Below, piece by piece: positions 33,975 through 42,252 of a stretch of DNA of 64,000 bases. The position numbers and the translations under genes were made by a program. How positions within the stretch are numbered: the stretch's first letter is position 1; each line of letters begins with the position of its first letter. The notes below the pieces were generated by a model, which ran no database searches, was not told the origin of the DNA, and was given only the letters and a program-made list of their open reading frames with translations. Source of the stretch: Gammaproteobacteria bacterium (GTDB lineage Bacteria; Pseudomonadota; Gammaproteobacteria; Pseudomonadales; Azotimanducaceae); NCBI GenBank assembly GCA_009843635.1, contig VYDB01000150.1:1-64000 (forward strand), written 5' to 3'.

Positions 33975-34760
33975 TCAGCGCGCCCCCGGCGGGTTTCCGG
34001 GGATGACGGCGGCGCGCAGATCATGGGGGTCCAAGCGCTCGCGAATGAGCTTGAGCTGCGCAGCCGTAGGTGCGGGGGTGGTCGAAAGCGCTGGTGCAGC
34101 CGCGAGCTCGAAGCCCGTGTTCTCCTGCACCTCGTCCAAACTCACGCCCGGATGCAGGCTGGTCACGCGGATGGCGTGGTTCGGCCCTTGGAAATCCAGG
34201 ACTGCCAGGTTGGTGACGATGCGGCGCAAGTCCAGGAACGGCGGCTTGCGGCCACCGGGCCAGCGGGCCGGGTTGTAGCCGATGCCGCCCACCATATCCA
34301 CCTCTCCCGCCACGAAGGCGCGCGTTGTATGCTGCGGCAGGAACATGGAATTGGCGTTGCTGATGGTGTTGCCAGGGTAGCCGCGCACGCCCAGCAACGC
34401 GGTCTTCGGCCGTTCGTAGTCGCCGATGATGGAAATGTTCATCTGCCCGAAGCGGTCCACCTGCACCGGCGTCACCATGACGTGGCGCTTGCCCTTGTAG
34501 ATGAGATCGAAAACCCGTTCGTAGGTCATCAACCCCTCGATCTTGGGCCGGTAGTTCCCGCGCGGCCCCACCGGCACCGGCTCCCGCACCAAGTAGGCCT
34601 CGCCATCGGTGATCATCAGCCCCGGCTCGAAGGTCAGCTTGGCCAGTCCAGCGCCCAGCCGGGGCACCAAGCCGATGCTGGTGGCCAGCACCTCGCCGTC
34701 GCCCCGGAACGCTTCCGCCGCACTGCAGATGCACAGTTCCGCCAAGCTGTATCCGCTCAT
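33975..34760 (-). CDS. ipdB: IpdB, beta subunit of the steroid ring-opening hydrolase
   Basis: A 261-residue CoA-transferase-family beta subunit. VGARL-type opening (VPRLGAGLAKLTFEPGLMIT), NRIEG-type GNYRPKIEGLM, HVMVTPVQVDRFGQMNIS, GVRGYPGNTIS and TSLHPGVSLDEVQENTGFE all match IpdB as I remember it. IpdAB is a CoA-transferase-fold hydrolase that cleaves the last steroid ring (ring C) of COCHEA-CoA; it does not move CoA. It follows ipdA by 10 bases, as in known ipdAB operons. Confidence 0.91.
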   Translation of the reverse strand: MSGYSLAELCICSAAEAFRGDGEVLATSIGLVPRLGAGLAKLTFEPGLMITDGEAYLVREPVPVGPRGNYRPKIEGLMTYERVFDLIYKGKRHVMVTPVQVDRFGQMNISIIGDYERPKTALLGVRGYPGNTISNANSMFLPQHTTRAFVAGEVDMVGGIGYNPARWPGGRKPPFLDLRRIVTNLAVLDFQGPNHAIRVTSLHPGVSLDEVQENTGFELAAAPALSTTPAPTAAQLKLIRERLDPHDLRAAVIPGNPPGAR

Positions 34761-34770
34761 GGACGCCGTC

Positions 34771-35646
34771 TCAAAACACGGGCAACGGCAGGGCGCTGAC
34801 CGCTTCGGGGCCGCCGACTTCCGTCAAGTAGGCCAGCAGATCCTTGTCCAAGACGTAGCGCTCAAGGTAATCCGTCCAGCCGCCCTTGGCGGCCGCTGAG
34901 TAAGCGCGCAGATGCTCGACGTCCATGCCGTACTTTGGTCCGCAGGAAGTGGGATGGGCGCCCCAAGGCGCAACTGCGACGCCCCGCACCAAGGAGCGCT
35001 CGATCGGCATCTGCAAGGCGGTTAAGGGGTCGTTGAATGCGTCAGTATCCACCAGCGCTTCGGCGGTGAGGAAGGCTTGATCCGCCGCACGGCACAGCCA
35101 CTGGTCAAAGAAGGGATCAGGCCCGGAGATGCGCGAGTTGCCCAGCGCGTCGGCCTCATTGACGTGGCAGACCGCCACGTCGATCGGCAGCGCCGGCATC
35201 GCCACCAAGGTCTCGCCGTCGGCGTAGGGCGAGGTGATGGTCTTGATCTCGGGATTGGCGGTCAGCACATCAGAGCCGAACCCGACCCGGGTGGGCAGGA
35301 ACGGCAGCCTTGAGGCGGCTGCCTTGAGGCCGAGCTGCAGCATGCCTTCATCGATTTCCATCACTTCGAAGGCACCGGCTTGACGGGCAGCGCGAAAGTG
35401 CGCCTCCAAGGGCACCAAGTCCATGGACACGAAGCCGAACACCAGCTTGGCGATCTTGCCCGCCGACGCCAACATGCCGACATCCGGGCCGCCATAGCTG
35501 ATGACGGTCAACTCCTTCACGTCAGTCTTGAGCAGTTCCCGAATGACGGCCATGGGCTTGCGCCGGCCGCCCCAGCCGCCGATGCCGAGAGTCATGCCCG
35601 ACTCGATGGCGCTCGCGATGTCCGTGATGGCGCAGGTCTTGTCCAT
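34771..35646 (-). CDS. ipdA: IpdA, alpha subunit of the steroid ring-opening hydrolase
   Basis: A 291-residue CoA-transferase-family alpha subunit. The opening SGMTLGIGGWGGRRKPMAVI, then LTVISYGGPDVGMLASAGKI and FGFVSMD, is a very close match to mycobacterial IpdA from memory, including the GWGxRRKPM signature. With IpdB it hydrolyses ring C of the CoA intermediate. ATG 35646 (MDKTCAITDIAS) is preferred; ATG 35691 (MSTTSRADLP) would overlap the hsaC end. It follows hsaC by 22 bases. Confidence 0.91.
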   Translation of the reverse strand: MDKTCAITDIASAIESGMTLGIGGWGGRRKPMAVIRELLKTDVKELTVISYGGPDVGMLASAGKIAKLVFGFVSMDLVPLEAHFRAARQAGAFEVMEIDEGMLQLGLKAAASRLPFLPTRVGFGSDVLTANPEIKTITSPYADGETLVAMPALPIDVAVCHVNEADALGNSRISGPDPFFDQWLCRAADQAFLTAEALVDTDAFNDPLTALQMPIERSLVRGVAVAPWGAHPTSCGPKYGMDVEHLRAYSAAAKGGWTDYLERYVLDKDLLAYLTEVGGPEAVSALPLPVF

Positions 35647-35668
35647 GTTCTTGGCCGCCAAAGGCAGG

Positions 35669-36556
35669 TCAGCCCGGGAAGTTGTACTCATGGCCCCAGA
35701 TGTCGCCCACGGTGCTGCGGGTCGGCTCGAAGGCGTTCCAGTCGAACTGGCGTCCGTCGTAGCCGTATTCAATCGGGATGCCACCGGGGGCCAGCATGTA
35801 GAACGACACCATGCCGTCGTTGAGGTGCCTGCCCAAGCTCGCCACGATGGGTGATTCGGCGGCCTTGGCACGGTCGAGGCAGGCGCCCACGTCGTCCAGC
35901 GTTTCCACTTCCGCCATGAGATGCACCACACCGCTCGGCGCGGGAAAGTTGTACAGGCCGACGCTGTGATGGCGGGGGTTGTCGGCGTGCAGGAAGTGAA
36001 TGCGCTGCTGCGGAGCGCCCTCCGCCGGCGGCGGCAGGGTCAGTTCGTCGCTGATGCCGAAACCCAGCACCCTGCGATAGAAGGCGTCGGTGGCGTCGAA
36101 CTCCGGTGCCGGCAGCACCGCGTGGCCCAGGCCCATGGTGCCGGTGACGAAGCGCAAGCCGTCGATGGGCGAGTTGAATGAAGCATCGTTGGAGGTGCGG
36201 CCATGGCAAAGCTCAAAGGCGTTGCCCGAGGGGTCGACGCCAAAGGCCAAGCCAGCCGCGCCTCGAGACTGGGCCTCGGCATCGGAACCCAAGCGCGTGA
36301 GCGCACCGGCGTCCCGCACGGCTTCGACCAAGCGTTCGTAGGCACCGGCGCTGGCGCACTCCCAGCCAGCCGCGACAAACCGGTCGGCATCGCCATGCTC
36401 GATGAGATAGCGGAAGGGCATGGCGTCCATGGCCAAGCACACAGCGCCCTCTGCAGCGGGCTGGCTGGCGAACCCCAGCACCTGCTCGCCAAACCGCAAC
36501 CACTCGGAAGGATCCCGCATCTCCAGCCGCACGTAGCTCAATGCTGAAATGGTCAC
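35669..36556 (-). CDS. hsaC: HsaC-like extradiol dioxygenase (VOC family)
   Basis: A 295-residue two-domain type I extradiol ring-cleavage dioxygenase. Iron ligands are His145 (GLGHAVL), His212 (VVHLMAEVETLDDVG) and Glu263 (PIEYGYDG), and the catalytic His196 lies in PRHHSVGL. The family cleaves catechols; in steroid pathways HsaC/TesB meta-cleaves 3,4-DHSA. ATG 36556 opens MTISALSYVRLEMRD. It lies 9 bases after the hydrolase gene. The substrate is inferred from the neighbouring hsaA and hsaD genes; a biphenyl-type substrate is the alternative. Confidence 0.9.
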   Translation of the reverse strand: MTISALSYVRLEMRDPSEWLRFGEQVLGFASQPAAEGAVCLAMDAMPFRYLIEHGDADRFVAAGWECASAGAYERLVEAVRDAGALTRLGSDAEAQSRGAAGLAFGVDPSGNAFELCHGRTSNDASFNSPIDGLRFVTGTMGLGHAVLPAPEFDATDAFYRRVLGFGISDELTLPPPAEGAPQQRIHFLHADNPRHHSVGLYNFPAPSGVVHLMAEVETLDDVGACLDRAKAAESPIVASLGRHLNDGMVSFYMLAPGGIPIEYGYDGRQFDWNAFEPTRSTVGDIWGHEYNFPG

Positions 36557-36565
36557 AACACAAGC

Positions 36566-37408
36566 TCAATCATTGTCTAGGAAGTCGAGGCAGGCGGCGT
36601 TGAACATGCGGGCATGCTCCACCATGACCCAGTGCCCGCAGTCCGCCACCTCGATCAGGCGGCTGGGGCGGCAGGCCTTGAGAATCTTGTGCCCGCCGCC
36701 CCGAGGCAGCATCTCGTCGTCCATGCCCCAAAACGCCAGCACGGGACAGGTGATGCTGCCCAGCTCTCCCTCCATGTTGGGAATGCGCATGCGTCCAAGC
36801 ACTTCGGGCGGCTGGGTTTGGGCGACGGCGTAACGCTCATTAACCAGCGCATCGGTCACCACCGCCGGGTCATACACCAGCGTCTGCAGGATTTGCCGCA
36901 AGCCGCCGCGGTTCAGGGCGCCGCCGGTGAAGTTTGCGATCATGCGGGCCATCGCCGGCATCGCCATGTAGGTGTCGAGCTCCTCGATGCCACCCGGCGC
37001 CATCAGCACCAGCTTCTCGACCCGTTCGGGATGATCCAAAGCGGCGCGAATGCACACGGCGCCGCCCAGCGAATTGCCCACCAGCGCACACTGCTCGATG
37101 CCGATGGCATCAAGCAAACCGATCAGGTGAGTGACGAAGAAATCCGTGGTGTAGTCGATGTCAGCGGGCTTCGAGGAGTAGCCGAAGCCGGGCAGGTCCG
37201 GCACGAGCACCCGATAGCCTGCCCCCGCAAGGACGGGGGCGTTCAGCTTGAAGTTGCTGTAGCCGCTCGCGCCGGGGCCGCTGCCATGGACGAACACCAC
37301 TGTCCGGCCGCTGCCGTCAATGGCCCCGTCGTCGTGATAGTGCAGCGTCAAACCCGCTGATTCGACGGTTTTCCCGCGTGGCGGACCGTGCTGCTCAGTA
37401 CGCGCCAC
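36566..37408 (-). CDS. hsaD: HsaD-like meta-cleavage-product hydrolase
   Basis: A 280-residue alpha/beta hydrolase. FVHGSGPGASGYSNF is the oxyanion loop of meta-cleavage-product hydrolases, GNSLGGAVCIRAALDHPERV holds the nucleophile Ser, GMDDEMLP the acid and CGHWVMVEHA the His. In the steroid pathway HsaD/TesD splits 4,9-DSHA into a C5 acid and the C/D-ring propionate. GTG 37408 with AGG upstream is the proposed start; TTG 37420 overlaps the hsaA stop. Family is firm, substrate inferred. Confidence 0.9.
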   Translation of the reverse strand: MARTEQHGPPRGKTVESAGLTLHYHDDGAIDGSGRTVVFVHGSGPGASGYSNFKLNAPVLAGAGYRVLVPDLPGFGYSSKPADIDYTTDFFVTHLIGLLDAIGIEQCALVGNSLGGAVCIRAALDHPERVEKLVLMAPGGIEELDTYMAMPAMARMIANFTGGALNRGGLRQILQTLVYDPAVVTDALVNERYAVAQTQPPEVLGRMRIPNMEGELGSITCPVLAFWGMDDEMLPRGGGHKILKACRPSRLIEVADCGHWVMVEHARMFNAACLDFLDND

Positions 37409-37416
37409 GGGAGACC

Positions 37417-38583
37417 TCAAACAAAGGCATCGCTGTTGTCAGCCCCTAGGGCCATCGCCCCGAAGTTGCGGGCGAATGCGGTCGGGTTGTTGGCGACATG
37501 GGCGCGGGCAACGCGGATGTCGCGCCATATGTCCTGAATGGCGGACCCGTCGAACACGCTGCGGCCGCCGGCCACCTCGAAGAGCCGGTCCACGGCGCGG
37601 GTCATGTCGTCAATGATGAGGCTGGCCTGGTAGCGCCAGCGCACCCGGTCCATCAGTTCCAACTCCTCACCGGCCTGCCTGCGCGCCATCATATGGTCGA
37701 AGTTGCGGAACAGCACGGCCTCCGCCTGATCAATGTCGTTAAGCGTTTCGGCCACCCGCCGGGTAATGTCCGCATCGCCAGCCAGCTTGGTCGGATCCGT
37801 GCTGCTGCCAGCGGCGTTGCCAGTGAATGCCGCCACCGCATGGCGCGCCGCGCCGATGGCCGGGGTGGAAACCACGCGCACGAACATCTGCGCCCAAGGG
37901 ATGCCGTACATCGGGTTGGCTTGGAAATGGACGCAGTTGAAGCCATCCAGGCGCTTGTGGGTGCGGTGTTCCGGCACGAAAACGGGCTGGTCGATGACGA
38001 TGTCGTTGGAGCCGGTGGCTTGCAGGCCGTAAGCGAACCAGGTGTCTTCAATCCGGTAGTCCGTGCGCGGCACCAAGAAGGTGCGGTAGTCCTCGCCGGG
38101 CACGATGCCTCCCAGCAACACCCAGGTGCAGTGCTCGGAGCCCGAACTCCAGCCCCAGCGGCCGCTGAGCTTGAAGCCGCCATCGGCTGCCTCCACCTTG
38201 GCGCCAACCGGATTGTAGGAACTCGAAATCAGGGTATTCGGCCCCTCGGCGTACACGTCGTCAAGCGCTTGGCGATTCATGATGGCGAGCTGGAAGGCAT
38301 GCACGGCGATAATGCCCGCCACCCAGGCGGTGCTCATGTCTTGCTCGGCGATGCGCAAATGCGCCCGGAAGAAGGCTTGAGGGGTTGCCTCCAAACCGCC
38401 CCAAGGCTTCGGCAACAGGGCGCGCATGAATCCGGATTCGATGATGGCGTCAATGGCTTCCCGCTTGACTTGGCGATTGACCCGGCCCTCGGATGCCAAC
38501 TCGGCAATCAAGGACAGATGCGGTTCGATGTCGAGAGCTTGAAGCTCGGATTCACCGATGGCCGATACCGCCGACTGGGACAT
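37417..38583 (-). CDS. hsaA: HsaA-like flavin hydroxylase (acyl-CoA dehydrogenase fold)
   Basis: A 388-residue class D flavin monooxygenase that looks like an acyl-CoA dehydrogenase but has GRWGWSSGSEHCTWVLLGG and LQATGSNDIVIDQPVFVPEH, the pattern of HsaA/TesA hydroxylases. It hydroxylates 3-HSA to the catechol cleaved by HsaC and needs a flavin reductase (HsaB), which is not seen here. ATG 38583 (MSQSAVSAIGES) has AGAGG six bases upstream. It is the first gene of the minus-strand steroid operon. Confidence 0.88.
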   Translation of the reverse strand: MSQSAVSAIGESELQALDIEPHLSLIAELASEGRVNRQVKREAIDAIIESGFMRALLPKPWGGLEATPQAFFRAHLRIAEQDMSTAWVAGIIAVHAFQLAIMNRQALDDVYAEGPNTLISSSYNPVGAKVEAADGGFKLSGRWGWSSGSEHCTWVLLGGIVPGEDYRTFLVPRTDYRIEDTWFAYGLQATGSNDIVIDQPVFVPEHRTHKRLDGFNCVHFQANPMYGIPWAQMFVRVVSTPAIGAARHAVAAFTGNAAGSSTDPTKLAGDADITRRVAETLNDIDQAEAVLFRNFDHMMARRQAGEELELMDRVRWRYQASLIIDDMTRAVDRLFEVAGGRSVFDGSAIQDIWRDIRVARAHVANNPTAFARNFGAMALGADNSDAFV

Positions 38584-38777
38584 TTCAACCTCTGGAAGCT
38601 GGTGCTGAGATGATCTGATAGTCCCACAGTAGATGGGCAGTGTCCACTTTCGCCCGACGCCCTTGCGCAGATCGCTTGAGACCATTCTACGCAAACAAGG
38701 AGCGCTTATGCCATTTGCTTGCGCTATCAGCAATATTGAACCACAATCCGTGCTTTCCTACGAGACTCTCAAACGAC
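38584..38777. promoter_or_regulatory. Divergent control region of the steroid operon
   Basis: This 194-base gap separates the first gene of the steroid operon (minus strand) from the SDR gene (plus strand), so it must hold the operon promoter. I see no clean KstR- or KstR2-type palindrome. Short frames here lack family signals. Confidence 0.4.
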
Positions 38778-39578
38778 GTGCCGCGATTCGACGACAAGGT
38801 GGCGCTCATCACCGGCGGCAGCCGAGGCATCGGGCGCGGCATCGTCAATGCCTTCCTCGACAGCGGCGCCAAGGTGTTTGCCTGCGCGCGCCATGTTCCT
38901 GAAGAAAGAGCGCCCCAGGATTCACCTTCCAGCGAGGCGGATGGCCGCGCCGAGTTCATCGAAGCCGACGTGCGCGACGCGGACCAAGTGCAACGCTTGA
39001 TCGACGCCGTGCTCGATCGAGCAGGGCGGCTCGACATCTTGGTCAACAACGCCGGCGGCAGCCCCGCAGCGGACGCCGCGACCGTCTCCCCGCGCTTCAC
39101 CGAAGCCATCATTCGGCTGAATCTCCTAGCACCCCTGCTGGTCAGCCAAAAAGCCCATCCCGCCCTCAAAGCCGCCAAGGGGTCCATCATCAACATCGCC
39201 AGCGTCTCGGGCATCCGGCCATCGCCCGGCACAGTGGCCTACGGGGCGGCCAAGGCGGGCCTACTGTCCGCCACGGCCTCCCTCGCCCAGGAGTGGGGTC
39301 CGGAAGTGCGCGTCAACGCCATCGTCGCCGGCCTCATCAAGACCTCCGCCGAGGCGGCCAACGAGCACTACGGCGGCGAGCAGGGTCTTGCGGCCATCGA
39401 GGACAAGCTGCCGGCCAAACGCATGGGCACTGCGGAAGACATCGCCAACGCCTGCCTCTATCTGGCCTCCGACGCCGCCGCTTACGTTTCCGGCGCCTCC
39501 CTTGAAGTGTTCGGCGGCGGCGAGCCGCCGAGCTTTCTGACCTTCGTGTCGGAATCGATGATGCGGCCCCAGCGGTAG
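38778..39578 (+). CDS. SDR-family oxidoreductase near the steroid operon
   Basis: A 266-residue classical SDR: cofactor loop ITGGSRGIGRGIV, NNAG (LVNNAGGSP), catalytic Ser in IASVSGIRPS, then YGAAK. The C terminus ends SGASLEVFGGGEPPSFL plus about 15 residues. GTG 38778 (VPRFDDKVALITGG) is the start that fits the family; the in-frame extension upstream is not protein-like. Its last 97 bases overlap the convergent Lrp gene. It is divergent from hsaA and could act on a hydroxysteroid, which is inference. Confidence 0.85.
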   Translation: MPRFDDKVALITGGSRGIGRGIVNAFLDSGAKVFACARHVPEERAPQDSPSSEADGRAEFIEADVRDADQVQRLIDAVLDRAGRLDILVNNAGGSPAADAATVSPRFTEAIIRLNLLAPLLVSQKAHPALKAAKGSIINIASVSGIRPSPGTVAYGAAKAGLLSATASLAQEWGPEVRVNAIVAGLIKTSAEAANEHYGGEQGLAAIEDKLPAKRMGTAEDIANACLYLASDAAAYVSGASLEVFGGGEPPSFLTFVSESMMRPQR

Positions 39579-40015
39579 TCGTACTTCAGGTTTTTCACGG
39601 CCAGCGCCGTTTCCGCGTGGCGCACGCCAGCCAGCGGCATGATCTCGTCGTTGACCAAGCGCACCAACTCCGCGCCGTCCTCCACGACGGTGATCGCCAG
39701 GATGTCGTAGCGGCCCAAGATGGTGGCGGCGAAGCGGACGAAGGGTAGGCGGGCGATGGCCTGGGCGGTCTCGGCGATGCGATGCAGGTCGGCGCGCACG
39801 CCGATGTAGGCCATGACGGGCGCGCCCGGGCCGGAGAAGCGGGTCACCGCGGTGATCTTGATCATCCCACGATCCTGCAGCCGCTTGATGCGTCCGCGCA
39901 CGGTGCCCTCGGCCAGCCCCAACGCCTGGGCAACCTCCCGATTGCTCATCCGGGCATCCTCGGACAGATAGGCGAGTATGCGGCGGTCCACGTCGTCGAG
40001 CCTATGCCGAGTCAT
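39482..40015 (-). CDS. Lrp/AsnC-family regulator A
   Basis: A 177-residue Lrp/AsnC protein. The helix-turn-helix is DDVDRRILAYLSEDARMSNREVAQALGLAEGTVRGRIKRL and the RAM domain follows (VRADLHRIAETAQAIARLPFVR, ILGRYDILAI). It follows regulator B with a 4-base ATGA overlap. About 97 bases of its 3' end run antisense to the SDR 3' end. The ligand is unknown; a CoA-thioester or amino acid is typical for the family. Confidence 0.88.
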   Translation of the reverse strand: MTRHRLDDVDRRILAYLSEDARMSNREVAQALGLAEGTVRGRIKRLQDRGMIKITAVTRFSGPGAPVMAYIGVRADLHRIAETAQAIARLPFVRFAATILGRYDILAITVVEDGAELVRLVNDEIMPLAGVRHAETALAVKNLKYDYRWGRIIDSDTKVRKLGGSPPPNTSREAPET

Positions 40016-40470
40016 AGTTGGGGCACGTACTCCGATTGATACTTGTACACCTCGACGGTGAGCGCTGGCGTCAGGCGGCCAATGCCGTCCACTTGGGACA
40101 CCTCTTCGTGCAGGAAGGTCGCGAGTTGCTCGAAGGATTGGGCAGCCACTAGGATCTCCAAGTCGTTGGGGCCCGTGGTGAGATTGACGGAAAACACTTC
40201 GGGCAGTTTCGCCAGTTCCCGGCCGACGGCCTCGGCATTGCGGTTTTCCACCTCGATGCCGATGGCCAGCAGCAGATCGAAGCCCGCCGCCGCAAAGTCG
40301 GTGACTGCCACCACCCGCATGATGCCGGCCTGCTCCATGCTGCGGATGCGTTTGCGAACGGTTGAGGACGATGAATCCAAGGCCTTGGCGATATCCCGAG
40401 CGGACATGCGGCCATCCTCGCGCAGCAGCGCGATGATGCCCTCGTCGAGCCCGTCGGGCGTGTACGACAT
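40012..40470 (-). CDS. Lrp/AsnC-family regulator B
   Basis: A 152-residue Lrp/AsnC protein with helix-turn-helix DEGIIALLREDGRMSARDIAKALDSSSSTVRKRIRSM and a RAM domain (VFSVNLTTGPNDLEILVAAQSFEQLATFL). It is the first gene of a two-regulator operon, divergent from the NTF2-like gene. Lrp proteins form octamers, so A and B could form mixed oligomers. No operator is evident in 40471-40633. Confidence 0.88.
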   Translation of the reverse strand: MSYTPDGLDEGIIALLREDGRMSARDIAKALDSSSSTVRKRIRSMEQAGIMRVVAVTDFAAAGFDLLLAIGIEVENRNAEAVGRELAKLPEVFSVNLTTGPNDLEILVAAQSFEQLATFLHEEVSQVDGIGRLTPALTVEVYKYQSEYVPQL

Positions 40471-40633
40471 CGCCTAGCTTTCCCCCGCTGTGCAGTAGTT
40501 CATGCCGATGCTAACCTAGTGCTACATCCAACTGATAGTGCGCGTTCACAGATTCGCCCCGCTGCCATTTGCGCATTTCACTTCTATAGAATTGCGCATT
40601 CGGGGAGAAGGGCTGACGGAGCAGGAGCGCACG

Positions 40634-41257
40634 TTGAAGGTTTCCTTGGAGCAACGACTGGATCGGCTGGAGGCGATCGAGGAAATTCGCCAACTGGTCG
40701 CCAAGTACGCCCTGTCGCTGGACATGCGCGACCTCGATGCCCACGTCAATCTGTTCGCGCCCGATATCCGGGTGGGTCGGGGACGGACCGGACGCAGCCA
40801 CCTGAAGCGCTGGCTGGATGACACCCTGCGCCTACAGTTCACCGGCACCTCGCACCACACCGGCAACCACATCATCGAGTTCGATGACGCCGACCACGCC
40901 CACGGGGCGCTGTACTCCAAGAACGAGCACGAAACCGACGGCGAATGGATCATCATGCAGATGCTCTACTGGGACGACTACGAGCGCATCGACGGCCAGT
41001 GGCTCTTCCGCCGCCGGCTGCCCTGCTACTGGTACGCCACCGACCTCAACAAGCCGCCCATTGGCGAGCGCAAGATGCGCTGGCCCGGGCGCGCTCCCTA
41101 CGAAGGCGCCTTCCACGACCTGTTCCCCTCTTGGGAGGCCTTCTGGAAGCATCCGCCCACCGAAGACGAACCGGAGGTGGCGGCCCCAGCGCCGCTCGAC
41201 GAATTCCTGCGCACCATCCGCCGCGGCGCGCCGGACCCACGCATACGGGTTCGCTGA
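40634..41257 (+). CDS. NTF2/SnoaL-like protein
   Basis: About 207 residues with an NTF2-like fold suggested by RLEAIEEIRQLVAKYALSLDMRDLDAHVNLF and the later QMLYWDDYERIDGQWLFRRRLPCYWYA. Such proteins act as isomerases, dehydratases or hydrolases of polyketides and steroids, for example delta-5-3-ketosteroid isomerase-like enzymes. TTG 40634 has AGGAG seven bases upstream; an ATG-less extension to 40538 is unlikely. It precedes the LLM gene by 37 bases and probably shares its operon. Confidence 0.75.
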   Translation: MKVSLEQRLDRLEAIEEIRQLVAKYALSLDMRDLDAHVNLFAPDIRVGRGRTGRSHLKRWLDDTLRLQFTGTSHHTGNHIIEFDDADHAHGALYSKNEHETDGEWIIMQMLYWDDYERIDGQWLFRRRLPCYWYATDLNKPPIGERKMRWPGRAPYEGAFHDLFPSWEAFWKHPPTEDEPEVAAPAPLDEFLRTIRRGAPDPRIRVR

Positions 41258-41294
41258 ATAACATGACCTTCCTCAACCCGCCAACGGAGACCAT

Positions 41295-42167
41295 ATGAAA
41301 ATCGGACTCGCCTTCGCCAGCAGCATTGGCATCGACGGCACCACGGCACTGGAGATTTGCCAGCGCGCTGAGACCGCGGGCTTTGAATCCGTGTGGGGCG
41401 GCGAGCACGTCATTCTGCCGGACGAGATCGCCTCCAAGTACCCCTACACGCCCGACGGCAAGATTCCCGCCGAGCCCGACACGCCGATTCCGGACCCGCT
41501 CATCTGGCTGGCCTTCGCTGCGGCAGCCGTGCCGACGTTGCGCCTAGGCACCTGCATTCTCATCGTGCCGCAGCGCAATCCGCTGGTGCTCGCCAAGGAG
41601 CTGGCGACCCTCGATCAGCTATCCGGCGGCCGGGTGGAACTCGGTTTGGGCGTTGGCTGGCTGAAGGAGGAGTTCGAAGCGCTTGGCATCCCCTGGGAGC
41701 GGCGAGGCGCTCGCAATGACGAGTACATCGCCGCCATGCGGGCGCTCTGGGCAGGGCCGCATGCGGAGTTTCACGGCGAATTCGTGGACTTCGCGCCGGC
41801 CACCTGTAGCCCCCGGCCGGTCAACGGCAACATTCCGGTGCATGTGGGCGGCGACACGGACGCCGCCATCGGGCGCGCCGTCCGCATCGCCGATGGCTAC
41901 TTCCCCGGCGAGGGCGATGCCGAACGCCTCGGCGCCCTGCTCGGTCGCCTGCGCAACGCCGCCGAACAGGCGGGGAGGGATCCGGCGAGCATTGAGATCA
42001 ACGCCATATTCGGCGCCCAAATGATGGATCCCGTGCGCGGCGTCGAACAGATGGCGGAACTGGGCGTCGGCCGCATCATGGTGCCGGCGTTCTTTTTTGC
42101 TGGCCCCGGCGGCCTGGACCGCCTAAGCGAGTTCGGCGAGCGCATCGCGCCGGTGGCTGCGGGTTGA
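41295..42167 (+). CDS. LLM-class flavin oxidoreductase (luciferase-like, F420-type)
   Basis: A 290-residue bacterial-luciferase-like TIM barrel. Typical segments are MKIGLAFASSIGIDG, GFESVWGGEHVILP, LRLGTCILIVPQRNPLVLAKE, ELGLGVGWLKEEFEALGI and VNGNIPVHVGGDTDAAIGRA. This subfamily is usually annotated F420-dependent but in Proteobacteria may use FMN. ATG 41295 has GGAG six bases upstream. Substrate unknown. Confidence 0.88.
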   Translation: MKIGLAFASSIGIDGTTALEICQRAETAGFESVWGGEHVILPDEIASKYPYTPDGKIPAEPDTPIPDPLIWLAFAAAAVPTLRLGTCILIVPQRNPLVLAKELATLDQLSGGRVELGLGVGWLKEEFEALGIPWERRGARNDEYIAAMRALWAGPHAEFHGEFVDFAPATCSPRPVNGNIPVHVGGDTDAAIGRAVRIADGYFPGEGDAERLGALLGRLRNAAEQAGRDPASIEINAIFGAQMMDPVRGVEQMAELGVGRIMVPAFFFAGPGGLDRLSEFGERIAPVAAG

Positions 42168-42252
42168 AACTCCCGTCACTGGGCGCAACAGGCCGTAAGG
42201 CCGTGACTCATTTGATAACCTTTCCCCGCCATCAAAGAAATTGGGAGACACG

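Noticed and set aside
34771-35646. IpdA/IpdB as a true CoA-transferase pair
   Set aside because: The sequences match the IpdAB ring hydrolases rather than glutaconate or succinyl-CoA transferases.
37417-38583. HsaA-like gene as an ordinary acyl-CoA dehydrogenase
   Set aside because: It lacks the usual acyl-CoA dehydrogenase C-terminal signature and its SSGSEHC and TGSNDIV segments fit the flavin hydroxylases of this fold.
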